DNA from: Macrolepiota albuminosa
Lineage: Eukaryota; Basidiomycota; Agaricomycetes; Agaricales; Agaricaceae
Assembly (NCBI GenBank): GCA_027475525.1
Contig: JAMWFC010000027.1
Span: 63,343 to 127,342 of the forward strand
Direction: 5' to 3'
DNA length: 64,000 nt
The translations under genes and the position numbers were made by a program. The first letter of the stretch is position 1; each line of letters opens with the position of its first letter. The notes below the pieces were generated by a model, which saw only the letters and a program-made list of their open reading frames with translations, was not told the DNA's origin and ran no database searches. Below are positions 47,686 to 60,435 of the stretch, in pieces.

Positions 47686-50600
47686 GTGCCTGGCTATCAG
47701 TCCATATATTGCTCGTTGTTTTTAAATATGCATCGTTCACAAGGTATGCACGTATCTAATTTGGTGCGACATATCTCATGTACGGTCGACAGGGAGCCTA
47801 CAGTAATTCAACCCGCGCGCTCTCGATACCTATGTGTTCTGTCGAACGCCGAGCAATGCTCGATCTATGATACTGAGCGATGCTCGATCCGTGATACTGA
47901 ACGATGCTATCGTACCTATACAGAATGCCATACTACTGTACGGTTTGATATGTGCACAAATCAGTGCACATACCTTGCAATTCAAGACTCCATGGGCAAC
48001 AGGACACACACGCATTGGGTATTTTCCTTTTTTAGGGTCAACATACCTAATCGATACTATGTTTTTTTTCGGTTCTATATGCCCTGGTTATATTATTGTA
48101 GATTTTCGACTGTTCCGGCGACGTTCAAACGATGCAGGATAACGCGACTTTTTGTGATGCGATCCCTCATGTCCCGTCACGATTTTCTAGCGTGCCTGCG
48201 CCGATGCCACCTAGGTCCTATATTGTGTAACCGCATGATGAGGAACAATGTATGTAATGTTACGTTTGCTGTCGAAACCTTACTGCGTGGATACCGTTTG
48301 CCTGATACGTGGCCTTGTTTGGACCAACACATCGTTATTAGCTCAACCCTTTCTGCAGTAAAATCGTTTGTGGTACCTGGGCTTAGAATATTAGGGTATT
48401 CGCATCTATCTGCGTCTAGAGCTTACCGTAGGAGTGGTCGATTGTCCGCACGCAAGTCCCTTGGACGTCAAAGATCGCTTCGTAAACCTAAACGTGTCCT
48501 CAGACCGATAGGCGGTGGTAAAACTTATGCGTTCTCCTTTGCACAAGTAGATACGTACATCGACGCGAGTCAGGGCAAACACAACCCGCGGCACGTATTC
48601 AAATTCATCAATCATGCAGATGATGTTGGTTTGCTGTCGTACCCGATTACTGCAGGGTACGTGCATGCTAGGCTGCCTTTGTCTACCCTTTCACAACATC
48701 TCACGTTGAAGCAGCTACGATCCGTAGCGCGTATACATGGGATTGCGCTCCCTAAGCGTTTTAGAGCGTCACATCCAAGTGATTTGTTTAATTCTCACAG
48801 TTGCTCAAAATGTGTTAGTTGGTCTACTGTATTGACGGCTGATCTCAGTTCACAAGCAAGAAACACGCTGAGACGCTCCGTGGTGCGTAATCAAAAGCAT
48901 GAAGTTGTTCTTGAGGCAGATGTTCGGGGCCCTGACAAGCCCGAATTTCCTCCTGCGCCTCTTACACCAAGCCTAACTACTCAAATCATACGCGACTTTT
49001 GCAACGAAACAGGTCCAGCACAATTAGAAGAAAGCGGTTGCGCTGTTTGTGGTTTGCTGCGCCCAGTTAAGGATATGCATACTCTAAAAAGTATGAAAGG
49101 GTTTCTCGGTGTGTTATCTGCCAAAGGAGTTACCAGAGTGGAGAGGCGTTCAGGAACGGAATCTGTGAGAGAAATAAAAGGCCCGGTGTTGGATCATAGA
49201 TGCAATTCTGTCTGTTCAGAGTGCAGGATCCCATTGTTGAAGGGCAAAGTTCCTAAGTATGCACTTGCAAACGGTTTTTGGATTGGTGCTGTTCCAGTTG
49301 TTTTATCCCGTTTAAATTGGGTTGAACAGCTCCTTGTCGCCAAAGTACGTAGGTCTCTCTGTTTCACACACGTGTCGTCCTCGGGTCTCAGCAAAATGAA
49401 CGCACATTTGATTGCTTTTGAATCTCCCGTTGAAAAGGTTTACCATGTACTGCCTCCTCCGAGGGCTGACATGGATGATGTTTTAGCTATTCTATTTACA
49501 GGGCCTTGTCAGCCTACTGGGGAAGATCTCAAACGATTGCCTTTGCTCGTCCGCCGAAACGCTGTGAAGCAGGCATTGGAATGGCTCAAGCTTAATCATT
49601 CTGCTTATACGGACATTGAAATATGCGATAGCAATCTTGACGACTATCCAGAAGATACACCACCAGTAAAGATCGTTTACAAAGAGTCTCTGGAGGAAAA
49701 CAGAACAGTTGACCCTGCCGTTTACAAAGTTGATGGAGATAATGGGGTATCAGCCGGGGATTGTCCTTTTGTCGTGCATGGACTGACGGGTGAGAGCCTA
49801 TCAGCAAAAACAAAAGATGAGCTTAAAGGTATTGCTTTAAAGCACTGGCACTCCAATGGCAAAGCACTGCTAGTTGGACATTCATCCCGTCCGGTTAATT
49901 GGATGAAGGACGCAACTGTTTATCCTCAAATGTTTCCCTGGTTGTTTCCGTATGGCTTTGGGGGTCCAGGCTGTGTAAAAGGCTGTATCTCTGTTAAGGT
50001 TCACAAAGGCAATCTCCTCATGTATCATGATAAGCGGTTCCAGAGAGATACTGGCTTTCCCTTTGCGGCATTCAGTCACGAGCAGATCAGAGCCGCAACT
50101 ACAGGGGGGTTTCTGGCGATTGAAAGAAACGACTTTGCTCATATTGCTGAACGCATAGCAAGTCTCGACGTGGAATTACTCAGAAGTATGGCTGATCGTA
50201 TGGCCAAAGGCGAGATTATCAAGCCCACAAACCAGGAGGAACAGAAATGTTTCAAAGTTATTGAAGACGTTGATGCTGTGTCGGGCCGGATCGACGGGTC
50301 TCCAATAACAAAAAAACATATGAGAAACGAGATATGGTCATTAGTGATTGACAAAGGCGCGCCTTCTTGGTTTATAACGTTGTCGCCTGTGGATATCAGA
50401 CACCCTATATGTCTGTACTATGCCGGTGATAATATAAAGTTTGAACCTGATATATTATTACCTTCTGACACTGCATATCGACTTATTGCACGTAATCCTG
50501 TTGCAGGGGCCAGATTCTTTCATTTTATGGTGTCTGCTTTCATAAAGCACGTATTGGGTGTTGATACTGAACACGAAGGCTTGTACGGTCACACGTCTGC

Positions 50601-53600
50601 ATACTACGGGACAGTCGAGCAGCAAGGTAGACTTACCTTGCATCTGCATATGCTCCTTTGGCTTCGTGGAAGTCTATCACCTGAGGAAGCTCGTCGGAAA
50701 ATCATGGACCCCTCATCTGATTTTCAGAGGGCCCTAGTGGAATTGGAAGTCTATCACCTGAGGAAGCTCGTCGGAAAATCATGGACCCCTCATCTGATTT
50801 TCAGAGGGCCCTAGTGGAATATCTGGAATCTGCTTCACCGGCGACTTCCTTACTGGGACAATGGACGAAGTAATAGATAACATTGAAAAATCCAAGAAGA
50901 TGCCAGAATATATTGATCCCACGCGGACGATGCCCCAGCCCCCTCCTCCCGATCATTTGTGTCGGAGTAAACAAGAAACTTCAATCAACAAACTCTCAGT
51001 ACCAACAGCCCGTGATGCTTCTACGGACAATATACCCGATGCTGGTCAATCTGACCCTCGGGCACTGCCCCAGGAGTGTGTCGGATGTGAGGAGACATCT
51101 AATTGGTGGACTCAATTCCGTAACACTGTAGATGACATTGTATTTAGGTCAAATGTGCATACCTGCCATACATCATATAAGAAGGACGGAAGTAAAAAAT
51201 TAGGCAAAGAGAATAAAGGGTGTCTAGACAACAAATGGGGCAGATGTAAGGCTCGGTTTCCCAAAGAACTCTTTCAACAGACTGAAGTCGACCCTCTAAC
51301 AGGTGCGCTCAATATGCGTAAAGCGGAACCATGGCTGAACACATTCACCGCATCTTTGAGTTATTTGTTTAGATGCAACACTGATGTAACTAGTCTTCGT
51401 TCGGGAACGGCGGTCAGGGGTGTCCTTTTATATGTCACTAAATATATAACTAAATCATCGCTTAAAACGTACACAGCATTTGAGGCTGTTGGCACAGTGC
51501 TCACAAAATACCAAGATATTGTTAACGGACCTCTCCCACAGCAAGAAAAAGCAAGGTCTCTCATGACAAAAATGGCTAATGTAATGAGTGCAAAGTCAGA
51601 AATGGGTTCCCCGATGATATGTATGTACCTTCTTGGTAACCCCGATCATTACACCGACCATAAATTCACCAATCTTCATTGGCCCAGCTTCGTCCGCGAG
51701 GTCAAACGTGCTTGGCCCGACGATCAGCCAACTGACAGTTCATACGGATCTGACAAAATAGCGATCATCAGAAAGAAAGGCCGAGTGGTGGGACTATCTC
51801 CTGTGTTTGACTACATATACCGTGGCATAGAATTGCGCAACATGACATTGTACGAATGGGCTTCTAGATGCGAACGAGTAAAATCAACTCGTAGAGGGAA
51901 CAAAAGTTGCAAGTCTAAATCGGCCAACACGCTGACCGTCAACTTTACAGACGATCATCCCTTGTCGGACTCCCATGCTACCCTTGTATATCCGCCAGGG
52001 CAGAAGCGCGTGCCCAATTTCATTGGTCCTACTCTTCCAAGGCGTGATAAAGGGGATAGAGACGAATACTGCGTCACAATGCTTACCTTATTCAAGCCTT
52101 GGCGTTCAGGTGCTGATTTAAAAAACAAGTATGATTTATGGAGCACGGCATTCGACAACCATCATTTTACCGAAAGGCAACTGTGTCTTATGGCTAATAT
52201 GAATATTAAGTATGAGTGTTTGGATGCCCGTGACGATTTCTATGCACAGTTGAAGCGAGGCGGTGTGGCATTCCCGGGAATGGACAATTCAGTTTCCAAT
52301 GTCAGAGATATCGAACAAAAGGATCATATGGACGACGAAGATAACGGACAACCTGAGGACTACGGGATAGACCTTGACTGTAGTAATGAGCTTGGCAAAA
52401 CCGAACTAAAACGTCGGAGAGATATGGCTATTATGACTTCCACCATGACGAGCCTGAATTGGGATAAGCCTGTAATGGGCCAAACCTCCCCTGTTACAAC
52501 GAAGCATTCACCTTCTGTGTCAGACATGCCCAGTACTTACTGGAGACATAAGGTCAGTGAAACTCGTGCGTCCATACTAAAAGATAGGCAAAAAGACATG
52601 TCGTCTGTTCGTGAACAGCGCGTTGGAAGATCGGACGAACAAAACAAGCCGGGCATTGTGGAAGTATGTGATCGTAGTTTCCTAGAGAAAAAACATTTAA
52701 ATATCAAATGGGAACCCACCATATCCGAAATTACTACCAGTTTCAATCTCAATGAGGAACAAACCAGAGCATTTAGAATAGTGGCTAACCACGCTGCCAC
52801 TTCTAACCCCGAACAGTTGAGAATGTATATGGGGGGTATGGGGGGCACCGGGAAAACGCAGGTGCTTAAGGCGCTGTCCCAATACTTTGCAGCCCGTGGA
52901 GAATCTCATAGGTTTGCAGTGGTTGCTCCTACCGGCACCGCAGCATCATTGTTAGGTGGATCGACTTACCATTATCTGTTTGGAATTAATGATATGGTAC
53001 GCGACTCTCCGGCACAACTGGCTCAAGTAAAGTCACGCCTTATCGGGGTGCAATATGTATTTTTTGACGAAGTGTCCATGTTGTCTTGCAGGGATATGTA
53101 CAAGATATCAGCGCGCCTTACTCAGATTACAGGTCTGTCGCACCTCCCTTTTGGTGGTATGAACATGGTGTTTGCTGGCGATTTTGCTCAGCTGCCGCCA
53201 GTAACTGGCCGTGAGAATGCAGCGCTGTACAGTCGCAGTGTGGGTATGCGATCTATAGATCTGAACGAACAAAAGGCTGCATTGGGTAAAGCAGTTTGGC
53301 ACCAGGTTACTACAGTAGTCATATTGAGACAGAATATGAGACAGACAATGCAAAGTCCAGACGACAAATCCTTTAGAACGGCCCTCGCTAACATGAGGTA
53401 TCGAGCATGCACCAAAGACGATATCCAGTTCCTGGAGTCTCGGCGAGTCTCCAATCTTTCAGACTCCTCGCTTCTCAATGATGACTTCCGTAATGTGTCT
53501 ATCATAACAGCACACAACATAGATAAAGATGCTGTCAATGTGGTTGGAAGTAGCAGATTTGCCCTGGAGAGTGGACTCGAGCTGACAGATTTCTTTAGCG

Positions 53601-55450
53601 AAGATACTGTACTTGACAAGGGTGACGAGAGCACATGCCAAGGTAAAGGTCGAGGAGCATCAGGTAGAAACAGAGTTCCTCTACACTCCTCTATTCAGAA
53701 TATTCTATGGGAGCAGCCTCCGTCATCCACATCTGGTCAAGTTGCAGGCAAACTGTCGCTATGCGTCGACTTACCTATTATCATTAAGACTAACATTGCC
53801 ACCGAGCTCTGTATCACAAATGGTCAAGAAGGTTACGTATATGGATGGAAGTCATGTACGGGTTCTGTTGGTCAACGTATGATAGACACGCTGTTTGTAA
53901 AACTGAAGAATCCACCGCATCACGTACAAATAGAAGGTCTTCCTGAAGACGTAGTACCAATAACTAGAAGCACTGTTTCGACTGAATGCAGTCTACCTAA
54001 CGACCAAAAGATTACAATTTCGCGATCACAAATCGAAATACTCGTCAACTATGCTATAACCGATTACGCTAGCCAAGGGAAGACTAGGCCTTTTAATCCT
54101 GTTGACTTGTTCAAATGTCAATCCCATCAGGCTTACTATACAGCACTGTCCCGAAGCGCTACTGCAGCCGGCACTATTATAATACGTGGATTTGACAGAA
54201 CCGTCATTCAAGGAAAAGCAACTGGCGCACTACGTCAGGAGTTCCGGGATTTAGAGTTGCTGGATGAGATAACGAGGCTGAGGTATGTAGGGAAGCTGCC
54301 AAAGGGTTTCCATGACGCTCCAAGACGGTCCGATTTGATAGCATCGTTTAGACAATGCAAAAGTGACACATACTTTCCTCCTCATTTGCATCCGTCCCTG
54401 AGATGGGGTAAAAACGATCAATTTGATGATTCAGGGTACATAGATATCAATTGGCATATAATATCAAGAGAGAGGCCGCTACAAGAAAGGCCATTGCCCA
54501 AAAACACTTTCATCCCTGCCAGAGGGGCCAAGGTATACAAGGATCCATGCAGCACAGGAAAACGGAAGATGCAGGAAGACATTGAGCATGGTCCAAGCAA
54601 ACGCCGACGGTTGAGTCACGCAGATAGTCTGTCTATTTTGCAAGGTACTTGTCCCCCCTTTGCCTGTTCATGGAAGCTGAACAGTTGCGCATACGATTCT
54701 GTATTGTCTATTATATACAATTTATGGCGAGAAGATCCTCTAGAATGGTCTCGAAAGCTTAGTGCATTGAGCCCGCGTCTAAACAAACATCTAGTGAAGG
54801 ATTTCCATAGTATCGCCCCGGGAGATCATGAGGCCCTTGAGGAGACCAGGGAATGGCTTCGGACCAAGCTGTCTCAGAGGAATCACAGAGAGTTCCCGTT
54901 TGGTGAATACACGTCTGTACACTCTTTGATTAACGAACTATCTGTCAACGTGTCAGATGTGCTTGATTCGTTTATGGTCTGTCCAGCTCACCATGCCACG
55001 GCCCGTCGGAGAGTGAAATCGAAATCAGTAATGATCATACTGACGCCAGGAAGACCATCCATTCGTGAGCATGTTGATGACTTTTGGTGCTATACAAGCA
55101 CAAGGTGTGATTCATGTGCGAGACGACTAATCAAGGTTTCTCAGTTTCTGATGGCCCCTCCGATTATCTATTTCGATATATCAAGTGTATCAGTCGACGT
55201 GGATAAGAGGCTTGAAATCACGACCGTTGATTCTTCGAGGGTGAGTAAGTACACACTAAAAGGAGTTATATATTTTGGCAACTCTCATTTTTCAAGCCGC
55301 TACGTATCTTCATCTAACGAGTCTTGGCATCATGACGGATTGACAACTGGATATAAAATGACAAAGGAAAGTGAATCTATGAGCTTGATTGATATGTCAA
55401 AGTGCAATTCCAGGACAGCCACGTTGGCTGTATACATCAGGAGAGATTGA
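47686..55450 (+). CDS. Helitron Rep/PIF1-helicase with C-terminal ubiquitin-protease-like domain (frame interrupted)
   Basis: The gene is read as one with two long frames, 47686-50814 and about 50830-55450. In order it shows a Cys-rich segment (HRCNSVCSECRIP, then KYALANGFWIG, DUF6570-like) and the Helitron-like N domain (NWMKDATVYPQMFPWLFPYG). The Rep HUH site is LTLHLHMLLWLRG (50632-50670). The zinc-like CH cluster and the YVTKYITK two-tyrosine motif (about 51431-51454) follow. The PIF1-family SF1 helicase has Walker A GGMGGTGKTQ (about 52833), Walker B FFDEVSML, GDFAQLPPV, LRQNMRQ and YTALSRSAT. A C-terminal domain has NSCAYDS (Cys codon 54686) and NSHFSSRYV (His codon 55286) followed by SWHHDG, the Cys and His boxes of USP-type proteases. 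Helitrons replicate by rolling circle. The break near 50.7-50.8 kb combines a 77-bp duplication, probably artificial, with one missing base. The true start codon is uncertain; 47686 is only the first ATG. Confidence 0.88.
50667..50820. repeat. Perfect 77-bp tandem duplication inside the Helitron gene
   Basis: Copies start at 50667 and 50744. Because 77 is not a multiple of three it shifts the frame and causes the stop at 50812-50814. Probable assembly overlap. Confidence 0.92.
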
Positions 55451-55479
55451 TCACGTTAATGGAAGTGGTAGATTACGTA

Positions 55480-55600
55480 AACGACTGCTGGAGCATCAGC
55501 TTACATAACCTACTGATGGAGCATCGGCTTACATAAACTGTTGCTGTAGTGTCAGCTTACATAAACCGCTGCTGGAGCAGCTTACAACAGCAGGTTACTC
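55480..55600 (-). repeat. Subterminal repeat array 3 (inverted orientation)
   Basis: Four units of the complement of the array 1/2 repeat (GCTTACATAAACC with TGCTGGAGC) lie directly after the Helitron stop codon. With array 2 they form inverted flanks around the Rep gene. Confidence 0.85.
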
Positions 55601-55778
55601 TAGCGTGACATAAATATTGGATCGAGCGTTTTTACCGTCTTCTGCGCGGTAAACAATTTACCAATCTTATTTGTTTCAGACACTGGATGTTGTTACCGTC
55701 TTGTTTGATGGTATACACGATAATTGGACAAACGGACTAAAAAAAGGTGGCGACATAAACTACAACAAATAACAAACG

Positions 55779-58700
55779 CTACGACCGTCGGATTCGCTTA
55801 GCAGCTAGATTAAGCGAATGAGTACAATATCGACACCTGTACTGAGCAACTTACCAGGCCTGTCTGATGATTCGTCTTCACTGCTTGAGCTACTCGATTT
55901 ATCACTTGCTTGGCTGGGACTACGGGGCGTATCTGTAGGAGCGAGAACGGGAGATTCGGGGGGGGTGTCACTGATATAACCGGCCTCGGGGCAGGCATTG
56001 TAAGTTTTTAATTCATCGACAGAAAATTCGACCCAGCAAGACAAGTCAGCGTCTTCTTCGCGTCGGGGATTGAAATTTGTGAGTGTGACGCCGAGTTGGC
56101 GTGCAATCGTGGAATCCCGCCAAACATAACCATCGATGTACGGATAAGCTGAGGAAGTATGAAAAAATGTCAGAACTTATATGCGGAAAACACTCACGGA
56201 AGTCAACTGTTGGAACTTTGCGAATAATGTATCGGCTGCCCCTCCAGGCAAACGTTAATTCAGCAGGATCGACATCGGAAGCACCAAGACGCGGACGGAC
56301 AAGGGTGTACGCCTTCCAGGCAGGTCCGTCACGGAGGACGGATTGGATATTGATACAAGTTGTTGACGGGGGTGTATCTGCGTCGGAACCGCGTATATGA
56401 TTCAGCCATGCGATTTTTTTGTAGTGCATAAGTACACAAGCATGGATAGCCAGGAACCAAGACGATATGTGTTCAAGCGCAGGCAGACCCGTTATGATAC
56501 TGCCATCGGACTCGCTTTCGAGTTCGTGATTGGAGAAGAACCAGTACATCAGCCTTCGTGCGCGGACCCGGTTTTTTACGGACACCTCAAAGGATCGAAG
56601 ATCGCCGTTCCAAGCATGGTCCGAAGGCGCAAGTGCATCATGCAATTCAAAATAGTTGCATAAATGAAGAAGTATCAGCACGCCGTCCCATGAGTTTGTG
56701 TTCGGAACGTGACCATTGTCGTAATCTGCACATACGTGAATGGTATAAACAGATGTGACGATGACTTCACGTACCGTGATCGGTCACCGAATCGACGAGA
56801 ACAAGGACGAAATACGTGAGGAGGCGCATCAGCACCGTGTCTGATGCGGGACCGTGGTCCGTGTTGGATATTGATGTCGAAGCGATGTAATGGTGATACA
56901 AGCCGATTATTGAGGCAGCGAGAGTCGATGTATTGTAGAAATGACCCCCACGGCATATTGTAGGTATTGGAGTAACTACGGCATGAGGCAAGCACGGGCG
57001 CATGATGCTGTAATAATACATTATCAGTAAATAATACAAGGAAAAGAAATAATCAGTTGACAAACAGCATGGAACCCGGCTGCAGAACAAGGAGCTCGAC
57101 GTCCCACTTTTCATCGTTTGGCTTTCTGGTGTAGAAATCGTTAACGTAAAGGTCCCATGCTCCGAAGTCATCGTAATTTCCAGACTTGGGCGCCGCCACG
57201 AACCACAACTTCGCGCCAGTCTCGATGAAGACGAACGTAGCAAAACCATTGGCGTCGATGTGCCAGTAATGGTGGGTGCCACTGGTGGAAGCAAGATTCC
57301 ATCGCATATCGGAAATTGGATAAAAATCGTCCACTTTACAGTACCCGTGACCTTGAACTTTTCCCCAGACAGCCGAGTCGCTCGAGAACGGGAGGCGCGG
57401 GAAAGTTTCTAGGGAGGCAGGGATATCCAAAGCACTTAATGATCTTGGGTACGAAGATTCTAGCGTCCTTAGAAGATCCCGAGGTGTCGCATGCTTTAAA
57501 CGCTCGGTACCAGATATGGTGAAATCTGTGGGAAAAGGAATTAAAATTAAAGATAATAAAAATGTTACAAAGGAGCTTGAGCGTACCATGCACCTGGATA
57601 ACATTGTCCAAGACGCATACGTCTGATAAGGAGCGTGCATTGAAACCTGGGTCAATATGCTGGTCCCCAATGACAAGAATACAAGAATGCGACGTTAAGG
57701 TTTTGGAGAGAGCAAGTGAAGAGGAAGAGTGATACTCGGTTTGAGTCATCACCTTCACAGATGAGGGTCGAACCCGATGGGCAACAGATGCGGCATACAA
57801 TCTGCGAAACCAAACAAGGTCCCTGTCGAGCTACAGAGCAGTGAACGGAAGGCTACTAGAACGGAATAGAATATATACGCACGTGAAATCTTGGTGTGTA
57901 TTCAAACATCCCATCGCCGCCAGACAATGGTATATGTACGGTGTCCCCTTCACGGAGAATCCATGGTTCTGAGAGATCAAGACGATTCGGAGCTTTGACG
58001 GTATGGCTATCCTCATCATCCTAAACCCAGAATCACAGCCAGTTGATCAACGCATAGACAGTAACTCACCGTAGACTCAAGGGTCAGGTCAATGTAACCC
58101 CGATCCGTCTCAACATTTTCAATGGGTGAAGCAACCGCCGTTCCCTCAGCGGAGTCGTTGGAGGAATCGCTATCGTTATCTGAGTCCATCGTGGGAGGCT
58201 CGCTAGCGCTATCAGAGTCTACATGAGCCTTACTCGTGTAGTTTCGTTTCCTCTTCCTAGGTGTCAAGGGTGCCGTATTACGTCGCTTGTTTTTGGCCGC
58301 AATACGCGCTGACTTTCTCCGCTTTCCTTTCGAAGTCTTAGCGGAGCCGACAGTCACCGCCGGGTCGGAAGTAGGCAAATCGTCGTTAACTGCTGTCTCG
58401 GAGGCGTTGTCTAAAGTTAGTGAACCAATACCGGTAACTACGGGTGTCACCTGTTCTCCATCCGGTACGTCTGTCCTGGGAATAAATGCCCCAGTAGCAG
58501 GTGCCGTATTGGAATTAGTATGCTCACGGGCACCTGCAGGGGAATCCTCAATATCACAATTCGAAACGTCGGGTGCCACGTCCATGGGGTCCGGTTCGGG
58601 GGAATCCTCAACTTCACGATTCGAAATAACGGGCGACACGTCCATAGCGTCATCCAAGGCATGGACGGTATTCGGAGAGGAAGGGACATCGGTTAACTTG

Positions 58701-60435
58701 TTATAGTTTTCGGATCCCGTGGGGTCTTCCAATGCACGGTCGAGTGCGTCTGTACAAGGGGACGGGTCAAGACGGGTATCCTCAGCATCGTTATTGGAGA
58801 TATCAGGTGACACGTCCATAAGGTCCCCTAAATCTGGAGAAATGGTCGAGTTGTCTGAATTTTCAGGTCGCGTAGGTGAAGACTGCTCATTACCATGAGG
58901 CTTGTCACCGACGGTTGGATGAGGAATATCTACGTGACCTGACGGGCTTGCCGAGCGAATAAGGGGTCCTGGTAAGTCAACCAATCCAACAGGGAACGGA
59001 GCGGGTCCAAACAACGGGCTTGCATCATCATCGTGTTCGGCTTCGTCGCTCGTTGAAGTGGTCGATGCAGCAATCAAAGGAACACGCGAAGCATCAGGCG
59101 GGGGCTTCTTAGAAGGTGAAGGGACAGATACGATTTCAATCCAAGCAGGAGCCGCTTCGTTGATTTGATCAGTTAAGGTATTCAAGGCAGATGACAGCTC
59201 GGTTAGCAGGTCACCACCCTGAGCTGCCGAGAACAACACTCTCCACAATGCTCGATCCGCCTCGACGACGATACGTGGACGTTCCAGCCCACCAACATGC
59301 CTCCAAAGCTTGAAAAGCAATCAGAGCTGCTCAAACAAAATAAAATATATATATCAATTTACCTGTAGCAGGGAGTCTTTACCGGTTAGTGTACCATATT
59401 CGCGAGGAAGAAGTAACATTAGGGGGGATACGAGTAATGCCAGATAAAGGGAGTTGTGCATAATAGTCGAGCAACCATATGAACCGGCACCGTCGATGGC
59501 ACCGCCATGCGTAGTATGGAGATATTTCAATTGGTCTTGATCGCTAGATCTGCTTTCGCTATACACAACAAAGACAATGAGCAGCCATTATAATAAGGTC
59601 GAGAAGGGAAATACTCGTCAACGATGATATCTTCGATTGCCGTGATATCGGACGGTAGATAAAGGTTACCCTGAGGCAACTTTAATGGACATTCGAACTG
59701 ATATCAATTAAAGTTACCTTTAATAGGCAACTTAGATGTAACGCCGCACTGGTAAGATTGATTATGGTGTTTTGAACACCCTTATTGCTGACCCGAGAAG
59801 TGAGTTCGGAGTACAGCTTCATGCGAGGACCCGTAAACTTGGGAGTGGGACGGTCTCTCGGTCGTTCTCCTCTAGATTCGGCATTTATCTTTTTCAGATG
59901 TTGTACGAGGTTTTTATGGAATTTCCCGATAAGGTTTGGGAGTGAGTTTAAAGGGTTTACCGGCTAAAACACAAACTCAAACAATGAAATAGATAATAGA
60001 AGATGAACCTACTGAACGGCTATTCTCCATCATCGGCCCCGAGGTTCGTGGAGGGCGCATCTCATCCTCACATACAAGCGTGTATATGTCGAGTACACGA
60101 TATGACATAATAACTTTGAAAAAGGCTTCGAGTGCCTTATCTTTCGGTACACAATAAACAGGGACATCATTTATAGTATCTCGAAATATGGAGAATACGT
60201 CTGAACGGCTAGCAAGAGAAATATTTTTTTCTGCCTCAGACAACACACGTGCAAGCGCCTTAAATAGGTCAGCAGAGCATACATAAAGAATATCTAAGTA
60301 ACTTGCCGCCACAGGTGTGCTGTCAAAGTGAGAAGACAGGTCATGAGTGTTAGGAATAACGTCTGAATACCATGAGTGATTATAAAACTTAGAGTTGTCG
60401 AGGCGAGGGTGGTGAGATGACATTATACCGTCCAT
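55779..60435 (-). CDS. Large JmjC/cupin-like protein (12 exons, 1363 aa)
   Basis: Minus-strand exons: 60435..60013, 59963..59718, 59679..59615, 59558..59363, 59308..58070, 58020..57883, 57830..57587, 57525..57066, 57007..56775, 56725..56198, 56148..55855, 55804..55779 (1364 codons). The first 310 or so residues are helical and unknown. The middle is long, acidic and disordered, with repeats of MDVSPDISN type and a nuclear signal cluster (KGKRRKSARIAAKNKRR). The JmjC-like part has GTHHYWHIDANGFATFVF (His939, Asp941), GAKLWFVAAP (Lys956) and LPHAVVTP (His1011), the HxD..H metal triad and a 2-oxoglutarate-type lysine of dioxygenase cupins. The end is Ser/acidic with AAKRIRRS. Protein or nucleic-acid demethylase activity is plausible, not shown. 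It is convergent with the Helitron. The start was chosen at MDGIMSSHH; an in-frame ATG 28 codons earlier exists. Confidence 0.78.

Larger units (their letters stand above)
41645..55605. mobile_element. Candidate composite Helitron region bounded by inverted subterminal repeats
   Basis: The interval contains a Helitron Rep/helicase gene, two intron-rich unknown genes, and three arrays of the same short repeat. The arrays are plus-oriented at 41645-41770 and 47040-47480, and minus-oriented at 55480-55600. Helitrons need a 5' TC and a 3' CTRR with a hairpin; I could not identify either with confidence. The boundaries given are only the outermost repeats. The JmjC-like gene beyond 55.8 kb may also belong, since CGCTGCTGGAGC from the repeat recurs at about 60530. 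Treat the extent as a hypothesis. Confidence 0.45.

Noticed and set aside
50744..50814. C-terminal residues of the first Helitron frame (VYHLRKLVGKSW...) as genuine protein
   Set aside because: They are an out-of-frame reading of the second 77-bp copy and therefore probably an artefact.
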